Origin: Burkholderiales bacterium
Lineage (GTDB): Bacteria; Vulcanimicrobiota; Xenobia; Xenobiales; Xenobiaceae
Assembly: GCA_012799975.1 (NCBI GenBank)
Contig: JAAZKF010000122.1
Coordinates: 1 to 37,541 of the forward strand
Length of the DNA stretch: 37,541 bases
Direction of reading: 5' to 3'
Shown: positions 8,116 to 14,591 of the stretch, piece by piece
Position numbering within the stretch: position 1 is the first letter of the stretch
Layout: the number at the start of each line of letters is the position of its first letter
Notes under the pieces: generated by a model
Told to the model about the DNA's origin: nothing
The model's input: the letters and a program-made list of their open reading frames with translations, nothing else
The model's database searches: none
Made by a program: the position numbers and the translations under genes

Positions 8116-9294
8116 ATGAACATCCAGCCGCATCCCCGCCTTTCCCTCTTCTCGTCTCCTCCCGGAACCACGTCGCCTTCCACCCGGGTCCCTGGGAATT
8201 CCTCGGAGGCATCCGTCCCCCAGGACACCTTCCAGGCCTGCACCGCCGAGGCACCCGAGGCACCCAAGGCACCTGGAGCCCGACCTTCCTACGGCTGGAA
8301 GAGCAAGGTCCTCTCCACCGTCCTGGCCGGGCTGGCCCTGGCCGGAGTGGCCGGCGGAGTAGCGGGGACAGTGATGCTCCAGGCCCCGATCTGTCCAGGA
8401 CAGACCGCCCCCATCTCGATCTCGTGCGAGGGAGTCTGCGTCTCGCCTCAGGCCGCCACCGACTCGGCCACCGTCTGGCGTCAGATCCAGGGAACCGCCC
8501 ACACCACGCAGACCGTGCAGGACCTGGTCTCCGACCAGAGCCGGGTGCTCCAGCCCGCCGGGAACTTCAAACCCGCCGAACTCCCCGCGGAGGGCGGGTT
8601 GCGGGTGGTCTCTTGGAACCTCCACCACCTCCAGAGCCCCAACCAGGACGGTTCGCGGGACCAATCCGCACTAATGCTGCAGGAGATCAACGACCAGCAG
8701 GCCCCGGTGGTCCTGCTGCAGGAGGTCCCGCCCTGGCAGGCCCGGAGTCTGGTGGACGGAACCGGGATGGTAGGCTACTACGCCCAGACCACCTCCACCC
8801 AGGGAAACCTGATCCTGGTCCATCCCGACCTGCAGGTAGCCGGCCAGGCCAAGAGCATCCTGAACTCGGAAGTCGACGGACTGGTCGACGCGGTGGGCCA
8901 TCTGGGCCGCTTTGGAGGCCAGGAACCCCGACAGGTCCAGGCGGTGCACCTGGTCCTGCCCGACGGGCGTCAGGTCATGGTCTGGAACACCCATCTGTCG
9001 ACGGGTGCCGCCAAGCCCTCCGACCGGGCCGCCGAACAGGTCCGCCTGGTAGACTTCCTGGAGTCCCAGGCCCGTCCAGGCGAAACCATCCTGGGCGGCG
9101 GGGATCTCAACAACCGTCTCCAGGACCCGGCGCCGCAGCGACTGCTCGAGCGCGGCTTCGACGTGCAGGGGGCCAGCATCGACTTCCTGGCCAGCCGGGG
9201 CGCAGAAGGCCTCCAAACGGGCCACGCCACCCTTCGCGACCAGACCGGTCAACGGCTCTCCGACCATCCCATGGTCTGGGGCGAGCTCCCCTGA
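8116..9294 (+). CDS. Membrane-anchored endonuclease/exonuclease/phosphatase-family protein
   Basis: A 392-residue protein. The N-terminal ~60 residues are Pro/Ser/Ala-rich and probably disordered. Residues 64-88 form one hydrophobic helix (VLSTVLAGLALAGVAGG). From residue ~160 it is an EEP (DNase I-like) domain with every hallmark: SWNLH (166-170), LLQE, NTHLS, GGDLNNR, IDFLAS and SDHPMV near the C-terminus. These supply the metal ligands, the phosphate-binding residues and the catalytic Asp/His. The substrate is unknown; members cleave DNA, phosphoinositides, sphingomyelin or nucleotides. If the helix is a type II anchor, the enzyme faces the periplasm. I chose the ATG at 8116, with GAAGG eight bases before it; a TTG at 8101 overlaps that site. 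Confidence 0.8.
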   Translation: MNIQPHPRLSLFSSPPGTTSPSTRVPGNSSEASVPQDTFQACTAEAPEAPKAPGARPSYGWKSKVLSTVLAGLALAGVAGGVAGTVMLQAPICPGQTAPISISCEGVCVSPQAATDSATVWRQIQGTAHTTQTVQDLVSDQSRVLQPAGNFKPAELPAEGGLRVVSWNLHHLQSPNQDGSRDQSALMLQEINDQQAPVVLLQEVPPWQARSLVDGTGMVGYYAQTTSTQGNLILVHPDLQVAGQAKSILNSEVDGLVDAVGHLGRFGGQEPRQVQAVHLVLPDGRQVMVWNTHLSTGAAKPSDRAAEQVRLVDFLESQARPGETILGGGDLNNRLQDPAPQRLLERGFDVQGASIDFLASRGAEGLQTGHATLRDQTGQRLSDHPMVWGELP

Positions 9295-9379
9295 TCCTGC
9301 CTGGCAGCCTCAAATCTGGTCGGAGGTCGCCGCAGGCCATCGTGATCCAACTCGCGTCCGAAGACGGCGCCGAAAAGCA

Positions 9380-9408
9380 CCAGGGCCCGAGCGGCAGATC
9401 AGCCCTGG
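9380..9408. repeat. Inverted repeat between convergent genes
   Basis: CCAGGGC (9380-9386) and GCCCTGG (9402-9408) form a 7-bp stem that includes the stop codon of the leftward DUF1795-like gene. No T-run follows on either strand, so it is at best a weak terminator for the convergent EEP-family and DUF1795-like transcripts. Confidence 0.3.
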
Positions 9409-9914
9409 CCCGCCGCCGGGGCGGGCTCAAAGAACTCGATCTCCTCCAAAGTCCGGTCCAGGACGGGGAGCAGGCTGGAATAGCGGTCCAGGGGACCGGT
9501 CAAGGTCACCACATATAGCCGACCATCCCGAACCCAGAAGACCTGGGTGGCCTGGAACTCGTGCCCGGCCAGTCCCGCCCGATAACCCAGTCGGTGTGCG
9601 GGCAGGCCCTGGACCTGGGTGGTCCGGCTTCCCAGCAGCTTGAAGCCCTCCAGTCGGGCGGCCAGGGCACGGACCACCTCCAGCGCCAGCGAACGGTCCA
9701 GCTCGGCCTGGGTCTCGCGGGCGTGCACCCACAAACTGGGACGCGGACCCGGCCCCGGGGGGGCGTGGTAGCGGACCAGGACTCGGGGATTGGGGTCTTC
9801 CCGGACTTCCCAACCGGGCGGGTCGGGGACCCGGACACCCAGGTCGGCATTCTCCCAGGCCCCCGCCGGTAGGGCCCCAAAGACCAGGCAGAGCATCAGG
9901 AGCAGACGGCGCAT
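9399..9914 (-). CDS. Secreted PsbP/DUF1795-like protein
   Basis: A 171-residue exported protein. MRRLLLMLCLVFGALPAGAW is a signal peptide with AGA-W as the likely cleavage region. The mature part reads as a PsbP/Mog1-fold domain: VRVPDPPGWEVRED, then LEGFKLLGSRTTQVQGLPAH, YRAGLAGHEFQATQVFWVRDG and RLYVVTLTGPLDRYSSLLPV. This is the pattern of DUF1795/DcrB-like periplasmic proteins, whose roles are mostly unknown. The gene begins 5 bp after the upp stop and is the downstream partner in that transcript. An in-frame extension upstream would lie wholly inside upp, so the ATG at 9912-9914 is preferred. No cysteine follows the signal sequence, so it is not a lipoprotein. Confidence 0.65.
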   Translation of the reverse strand: MRRLLLMLCLVFGALPAGAWENADLGVRVPDPPGWEVREDPNPRVLVRYHAPPGPGPRPSLWVHARETQAELDRSLALEVVRALAARLEGFKLLGSRTTQVQGLPAHRLGYRAGLAGHEFQATQVFWVRDGRLYVVTLTGPLDRYSSLLPVLDRTLEEIEFFEPAPAAGQG

Positions 9915-9919
9915 CCCGA

Positions 9920-10552
9920 TCACATGGTCCCGAAGATGCGGTCGCCCGCATCCCCCAGCCCCGGCAGGATGTAGCCGCGCGAGTTCAGACCCTCGTCCAC
10001 CGCCGCTGTGAAGATCTCCACCTCGGGGTAGGCCTGCTGTAGGGTCTGGATGCCCTGCGGACAACTCACCAAACACAGGAACTTGATGCTTTCAGGACGA
10101 GCATCCCGGCGGAGCAGGAAATGGATAGCCGCCACCGCCGACCCTCCGGTAGCCAGCATGGGGTCCAACAACAGGATGTCGCGCTCGGCCAGGTCCACCG
10201 GCAATTTGCAGAAGTATTCCACGGGACGCAAGGTCGTCTCATCGCGGTAGATCCCGATATGGCCTACCCGCGCAGCCGGGATCAGCCTCTCGATGCCTTG
10301 GACCATACCCAGGCCAGCCCTCAGAATCGGCACGATGGCCAACTTTTTGCCGACGATGGCCCGCCCGGTCGTCTTCTGCAGCGGAGTCGAGACCTCCTGA
10401 TCCTCCAGGGGCAGGTCGCGTGTGGCCTCATAGGCCATCAAAGTGGCCACCTCCTGGACCAACTCGCGGAAGTCCTTCGAGCCGGTAGAAGAATCACGCA
10501 AAAGCGTAAGTTTGTGCTGAATCAGGGGGTGTTCCAGGATGTGAACGGCCAT
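9920..10552 (-). CDS. upp: Uracil phosphoribosyltransferase
   Basis: A 210-residue cytoplasmic enzyme of the usual length. It transfers phosphoribose from PRPP to uracil to give UMP in pyrimidine salvage. Hallmarks are the N-terminal [13 protein letters not shown], the [18 protein letters not shown] segment, the PRPP loop [13 protein letters not shown] (127-139), and the C-terminal uracil-binding [17 protein letters not shown]. The start is the ATG of MAVHILEH, preceded by GGAGG; the frame stays open further upstream but that part has no family similarity. It is followed directly by the DUF1795-like gene. Confidence 0.97.
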   Translation of the reverse strand: MAVHILEHPLIQHKLTLLRDSSTGSKDFRELVQEVATLMAYEATRDLPLEDQEVSTPLQKTTGRAIVGKKLAIVPILRAGLGMVQGIERLIPAARVGHIGIYRDETTLRPVEYFCKLPVDLAERDILLLDPMLATGGSAVAAIHFLLRRDARPESIKFLCLVSCPQGIQTLQQAYPEVEIFTAAVDEGLNSRGYILPGLGDAGDRIFGTM

Positions 10553-10768
10553 TATGGCCTCCGTGTGCTTCAGGATGGGTGCCCGGCCCCGGCCCCGAAG
10601 ACGCCGCAAGACCCCTCCGAGACGGCCCTGACCTTTCCCCTGGGAAGCCGGATCCCTGCTTTGCAGTTCCAGGGGCCCAGGAAGGATAGCAGGACCTCGA
10701 GCGCTAATTCGCCTCCCCTGGGCCGAGAAGGTCCCGCCCCCGACCCAGTCAAGTGTAGGAGACACGCG

Positions 10769-11122
10769 ATGAAGAGCCATCTGGAAATCCAGGTCAACAC
10801 TCGCCCGGCAGGCAAGGCCCAGGTCGTGGACGTGAACGGCGAGATCGACCTGTACACCAGCCAGGTGCTCCAGAAATGCCTCCTCAACCTGATGGAGCAA
10901 GGCCAAAAATATCTGGTGGTGGACCTGGAGGATGTCGGTTATCTGGACTCGACCGGCCTGGGCATCCTCATGAACACCTCGGGACAGTTGCAGGACCAAG
11001 GCGGAAGCCTGGCCATCGTATGCACCAACGAGAGGGTCCTGCGCATCTTCGAACTGATCGGGATGCTGGACAGCTTCCGGGTTTTTCCCAGCGAAGCAGA
11101 AGCCCTGGCTTCTTTCGACTGA
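10769..11122 (+). CDS. STAS-domain anti-sigma-factor antagonist (SpoIIAA/RsbV-like)
   Basis: A 117-residue single STAS domain. The sequence has GEIDLYTS near residue 25, then [19 protein letters not shown], where Ser61 is the residue that an anti-sigma kinase phosphorylates in SpoIIAA/RsbV proteins. The rest follows the family fold ([20 protein letters not shown]). When dephosphorylated, such proteins bind the anti-sigma factor and free a sigma factor. No kinase, phosphatase or sigma gene is adjacent, so the target is unknown. AGGAG lies about eight bases before the ATG. It is transcribed divergently from upp across ~215 bp, where I recognise no promoter with confidence. Confidence 0.9.
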   Translation: MKSHLEIQVNTRPAGKAQVVDVNGEIDLYTSQVLQKCLLNLMEQGQKYLVVDLEDVGYLDSTGLGILMNTSGQLQDQGGSLAIVCTNERVLRIFELIGMLDSFRVFPSEAEALASFD

Positions 11123-11129
11123 AGCGACC

Positions 11130-11387
11130 TCAGGGGGTCAGCATCACGTCCAGGGTCCCCGCGCGTTCCAAGGCGTAGAGCTCCGAGCATCCGCCCAGGT
11201 GCCGGCCGTCGATGAAGATCTGCGGCAGGCTGCGCCGCCCACCGGTCCTTCGGCTCATGGCCTCGCGGGCCTCTTCATCCCCGTCGATGACGTACTCGGT
11301 GTAGGTCAGTTCCTTGTCGTCCAGCAGGGCCTTGGCTCGAACGCAGTAGGGACAGAAGGTCCAAGTGTATATTTCGATCTGTGGCAT
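11130..11387 (-). CDS. Glutaredoxin
   Basis: An 85-residue thioredoxin-fold protein with the dithiol active site CPYC (12-15), the cis-proline segment SLPQIFIDG and the glutathione-binding GG-C-EL motif ([12 protein letters not shown]). It is GrxC-like in length and motifs and reduces disulfides or glutathione mixed disulfides in the cytoplasm. It is the last gene of the long minus-strand block, starting 12 bp after the YHS-like gene. Its stop lies 7 bp from the convergent STAS gene stop. Confidence 0.93.
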   Translation of the reverse strand: MPQIEIYTWTFCPYCVRAKALLDDKELTYTEYVIDGDEEAREAMSRRTGGRRSLPQIFIDGRHLGGCSELYALERAGTLDVMLTP

Positions 11388-11399
11388 CTTCGTCTGGCC

Positions 11400-12161
11400 T
11401 CAGGGGGCCCTCTCGTCCAGTATGATGTCCTCCCCACCGGGGTCCACGGTCGCGGGGTTATTCGACTCGGGGGAAGGATCAGGCAGACTGGAACCAGGAC
11501 CGGGGAGCCAGCCGGGCTCTCCGTCGGGAATGGCCGGTTCGGGGTCTCCGATCTCATCTGGTGGGGGTGCTTCCCCTGGAAGAGGGGATTCAAACGGCTC
11601 GTTGGCCCCAGGAAGGCCAGCTCGGGAGGTTCCTGGCCGATCCGCCTCGATGGGAGGAGGCGGGCCCTCGGGATCCATCCAGGCGTCGCCTGCTTCCGAC
11701 CCGGGATCTCGCGGAGTCTGCGACCCAGATCCGGGTTCTTCCCCCAGATCCGTCAGGTCGACCCGGATGCGGACCCGGGGCTGGACGTAGCGCAGCGGGT
11801 CCTCGCGGAACCGGTCCAGGGTCTCGCGGCTGGCGAAGTAGAACGTCGTTCCGTACAGGTCCACCTGATAGACGGCGTGGGTCGGGTCCAAAGGCTGGCG
11901 TGTGACCGGGTCCATTACCGTTTCTGCTCCGGAGAGCGGGCTGGGAGCAGGAGATGGAAGGGTGGAAATCGGCTCCAGGCGCGGCGGGAAGAAGCGTTCC
12001 GCCAGCCACAATCCTACCACTCCCGACAAGAGCAGAAGGCCTCCCAGGGCCAAGCCGACCAAGACCAGCCGACGCCGCTTCCGCGAGAAGTGGTCCGGTG
12101 GTTCAGGGTCCAGAGGGACGAGGACGGTTTCTTTATCCAAAGCTCCCCCATCATAACACAA
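11400..12161 (-). CDS. Membrane protein with cysteine-free YHS-like domain
   Basis: About 253 residues. A basic stretch (SRKRRR) precedes one transmembrane helix at 32-54 (LVLVGLALGGLLLLSGVVGL). Residues 83-128 read MDPVTRQPLDPTHAVYQVDL, then YGTTFYFASRETLDRFREDP. This matches the YHS pattern (DPV-G-x-VDP, Y-G-xYYFCS--C, F--DP--Y), but both metal-site cysteine positions are replaced (T/R and A/R-E-T). The C-terminal ~120 residues are Pro/Gly/Asp/Glu-rich and probably disordered. No ATG is available near the natural start. I chose TTG at 12159-12161 with AGGGGAG five bases before it; another TTG lies seven codons downstream. The function is unknown; the retained fold without cysteines suggests structural or binding use rather than metal handling. 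Confidence 0.6.
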   Translation of the reverse strand: MCYDGGALDKETVLVPLDPEPPDHFSRKRRRLVLVGLALGGLLLLSGVVGLWLAERFFPPRLEPISTLPSPAPSPLSGAETVMDPVTRQPLDPTHAVYQVDLYGTTFYFASRETLDRFREDPLRYVQPRVRIRVDLTDLGEEPGSGSQTPRDPGSEAGDAWMDPEGPPPPIEADRPGTSRAGLPGANEPFESPLPGEAPPPDEIGDPEPAIPDGEPGWLPGPGSSLPDPSPESNNPATVDPGGEDIILDERAP

Positions 12162-12204
12162 GTTCTCTCCCCTACCCTGAATCCGCCGGCCCGCCCACAG
12201 GCTG

Positions 12205-13110
12205 CTAGTGGTCCGGGGAGACGACCTCTTCCAGCGGAGCGCCCGCCTCAAAGAGGACGTAGCGGCGAACCCGCAGCGGAGCTCCGGCCTCGGCAGAGCA
12301 CTCCTCGACCAGATCGGCCACGGTGCGCGAGGTCTCACGCACCCAAGGTTGGTCCAGGAGTACGGCGGTGCGGAAGAAACTGTTGCTCATGATCTCGTCC
12401 GCCAGCGCGTCGGGGCTCGAGCCCCGTCCTACATCCCGCTCAAACCGACGCAAGATGGCTTCCCTTTCGAAAGCCAGACGCGGCTCGGGCACATCCTGAC
12501 GGTAGAGATAGGGCGGCCTGTGGAAGCTGACCTGTAAGGTCAACTCGCGGGCCAGACGCCGCGCCGCCAGAGCTTGTGAACCCGAAACCTCCACCAGCGT
12601 CCCCAGGCGGCCGAGCGATCCCGACCCATGCGAATAGGCGGCCACCACACCCGGCAGGCGGGCCTCCATCCGATGGAAGCGGCGAATCCCGAAAGCCTCT
12701 CCGGAACGCAGGATCAAGTCCCCCAAGGCATCCAACACCCGGGTTCCGGGTCCTGGCAAGGGGGCCTCCAGGAGCTCTTCCAAGGAATTCACCGGAGAAC
12801 GCGCGATCTGTCGAGCCAGGGCCAGCACGAACTGGCGAAAGCGCTCTCCCCGCACGACCCGTCGGGTTTCAAAGGAAATCTCCACCAAACTGCCGGCGGA
12901 TCCGTCCTCCAAGGCGTGAACCGCCACCACCCCGTTCGAGCCCATGATCCGAGGTTGGCGAGAAGCCGTGGTCAGGGCCTGCAGCCTCAAGAGCGAGGCC
13001 GCCTTGTGCAAATCTCCAGCACTGGCCTCCAAGGCGCGACGGCAGTCAACCACCGAAGCTCCGGTGAGCCGGCGCAGTTCCTTGATCAGGTCGGGAGGAA
13101 TTCGGGACAT
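12205..13110 (-). CDS. Divergent EF-Ts-like protein lacking the TDFV motif
   Basis: 301 residues, collinear with elongation factor Ts. Residues 7-42 form the UBA-like N-domain (LIKELRRLTGASVVDCRRAL, then GDLHKAASLLR), closely matching EF-Ts. The core follows with GSNGVVAVHA and GSLVEISFETRRVVRGERFR. In canonical EF-Ts this point reads N-QTDFVA, where the Asp-Phe pair disrupts the Mg2+/nucleotide site of EF-Tu; here it is ETRRVV (81-86), so both key residues are Arg. The C-terminal half keeps the EF-Ts order (AAYSHGSGSLGRLGTLVEVS, LALQVSFH-like and QPWVRETSRTVADLV). There is no rpsB neighbour, which normally precedes tsf. It is probably a paralogue with altered or lost exchange activity; alternatively it is the genome's only, very divergent EF-Ts. 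Confidence 0.75.
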   Translation of the reverse strand: MSRIPPDLIKELRRLTGASVVDCRRALEASAGDLHKAASLLRLQALTTASRQPRIMGSNGVVAVHALEDGSAGSLVEISFETRRVVRGERFRQFVLALARQIARSPVNSLEELLEAPLPGPGTRVLDALGDLILRSGEAFGIRRFHRMEARLPGVVAAYSHGSGSLGRLGTLVEVSGSQALAARRLARELTLQVSFHRPPYLYRQDVPEPRLAFEREAILRRFERDVGRGSSPDALADEIMSNSFFRTAVLLDQPWVRETSRTVADLVEECSAEAGAPLRVRRYVLFEAGAPLEEVVSPDH

Positions 13111-13131
13111 CTGTCGGGCAGGTCCCCCCTC

Positions 13132-14007
13132 CTAATCTCCCAGGCTGCGGGCCAAGGCCTCCAGGGACTCTTCCTCGGCTCGCGCCGAATCCTTCTGGAG
13201 CGTGCTGCCGAAGCGCTTGACCCGGGCGCTGGAATCCGGTCCGGGATCGCTGAGCATCAACTCGACCGCCTCAGCCAGGCGCACCAGGCTCTCTCCCTCC
13301 TGATGCACAGCCTTAACGGCTTTCGCCAGGGCCGGATCCCCCTTGAGTCGAGCGACGCGCCCCTGCAATTCCTGCGCCCGGGCCGACAGCCCCGGGGGAC
13401 GGGGGATTCGGCCCGCACCCAACTGGGCCAGGACTTTTTGAATCTGACGGCCCAGGGAAACCTGCTCCAACTGCAAGGGGAGGAGGCTCCGCTGCCAGCG
13501 ATAATAGGCCGCCAGCCGGGCCGACGGATTCATGGTCAGGATGCGATGGGTGGCAGCCTGACGACCCCGGAGCCAGTTCTCCAGACTGCCTGCCGCCAGG
13601 TCCGCCTGGCGCTGGTTGAAAGCCATCAGGTCGGCCCGGGAGGCCCGCCCCTTGGCCAGCAGGGCCACAAGCTGAGCGACCATCTCCACACGTGAGCGGG
13701 CTGCCCGGCGGGCGGGAGCGGCCACCGAAGCTTCCGCCGTAAGGGCCCGCTGGTGGATCTCCTCTTCCAGGTTGCGACAGCGTGACTCGCTGCGACGGGC
13801 TGAAACCAGCGCCTCGTCTCCGGAGATACGCCCGGCCGCCCAATCCTCCAAAGCCTGGGCCGCGACCTGCATCTCCCGCTCCTGACAGACCAGCAGGCGG
13901 GACAGGGCCAGGTCATCCCGAGCCAGGCGCACAGCCGGACTCGGAGCCGCCTGGGTTGCCCAAGGGATCAGCAGGAGCAAAAGCAGGGTCAGCCACCGCA
14001 TCCACAT
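13132..14007 (-). CDS. Secreted helical protein of unknown function
   Basis: A 291-residue protein with a signal peptide (MWMRWLTLLLLLLIPWATQA, then APS). The mature protein is Arg/Ala/Leu/Glu-rich and almost wholly alpha-helical by pattern, with long amphipathic stretches such as LEEEIHQRALTAEASVAAPA and RVEMVAQLVALLAKG. It contains two cysteines in the mature part (VCQER and SRCRNL) that could pair. I recognise no domain. It starts 2 bp after the cvpA-like stop and ends 21 bp before the EF-Ts-like gene, so it is embedded in that transcript. A periplasmic coiled-coil or scaffold role is possible, but no function is assigned. MRW two codons downstream is an alternative start. Confidence 0.6.
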   Translation of the reverse strand: MWMRWLTLLLLLLIPWATQAAPSPAVRLARDDLALSRLLVCQEREMQVAAQALEDWAAGRISGDEALVSARRSESRCRNLEEEIHQRALTAEASVAAPARRAARSRVEMVAQLVALLAKGRASRADLMAFNQRQADLAAGSLENWLRGRQAATHRILTMNPSARLAAYYRWQRSLLPLQLEQVSLGRQIQKVLAQLGAGRIPRPPGLSARAQELQGRVARLKGDPALAKAVKAVHQEGESLVRLAEAVELMLSDPGPDSSARVKRFGSTLQKDSARAEEESLEALARSLGD

Positions 14008-14009
14008 AT

Positions 14010-14546
14010 CTAAAAGCGCCTTTCCAGCTCAGGGATCAGCCATACCGCAGTGTCCTTTGGAATCAAGGCCCGCCCCAGGACCACGAAGGTGGGTTGAAGT
14101 CCCTGCACGGCCTGGGCCACCGGAGCCGTGTGCAAGGCCTTCCGTGTCGAGGGGTCCAGCAAGGGCAGATGGTGCAAGGCCAGCAGGAAGAGCCAGGCCA
14201 TGAACAGGCCCTTCAAAGCCCCCAGGATGGCACCCAGGCCGAACTTGACGGAGCGGGGAGCCGAGGAGTCATGGACGTGCATCTGGTCCAGGTGCATACC
14301 CAGGCTCAGGACGAGAAGAGCGATCAGCAGAAAGATCACCAGGAAGGCGATCATCTTGCAGTTCGGCCCCGGGGCTCCGCTCACACGCTGAAGGGCTGTT
14401 CCCAGCGGCACGAAGAAGCGCAGGGCAAAGCCCAGGCCCAGGCCCAGGAACACCAAGTCGAAGAGTTCCCGGACCAGACCCCTTTGATAGCCGCCGAACC
14501 CGAAGAAGAAAATCAGCAGCAGCAGGAAGATGTCCACCCAGGTCAT
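14010..14546 (-). CDS. CvpA-family membrane protein
   Basis: A 178-residue inner-membrane protein. It opens with MTWVDIFLLLLIFFFGFGGY followed by QRGLVRELFDLVFLGLGLGF, the standard CvpA start. In all there are four hydrophobic segments (about 5-22, 28-48, 66-84 and 103-127). CvpA proteins are linked to colicin V production in E. coli and, more generally, to envelope stress tolerance; the molecular role is unsettled. GGAGG lies seven bases before the ATG. It is 45 bp downstream of pheT in the same direction. CvpA beside pheST is a known conserved neighbourhood (as with zapA and mutS2) in several phyla. Confidence 0.85.
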   Translation of the reverse strand: MTWVDIFLLLLIFFFGFGGYQRGLVRELFDLVFLGLGLGFALRFFVPLGTALQRVSGAPGPNCKMIAFLVIFLLIALLVLSLGMHLDQMHVHDSSAPRSVKFGLGAILGALKGLFMAWLFLLALHHLPLLDPSTRKALHTAPVAQAVQGLQPTFVVLGRALIPKDTAVWLIPELERRF

Positions 14547-14591
14547 TCGGTTCCTCCAGCCAGCGGAATCAGCCCAGGTTTCAGGAAAGGG

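Noticed and set aside
10553-10768. A possible promoter (TTGCAG ... GATAGC) in the upp/STAS divergent spacer.
   Set aside because: Only about half of the consensus positions match and spacing is not optimal, so it was not listed as a feature.
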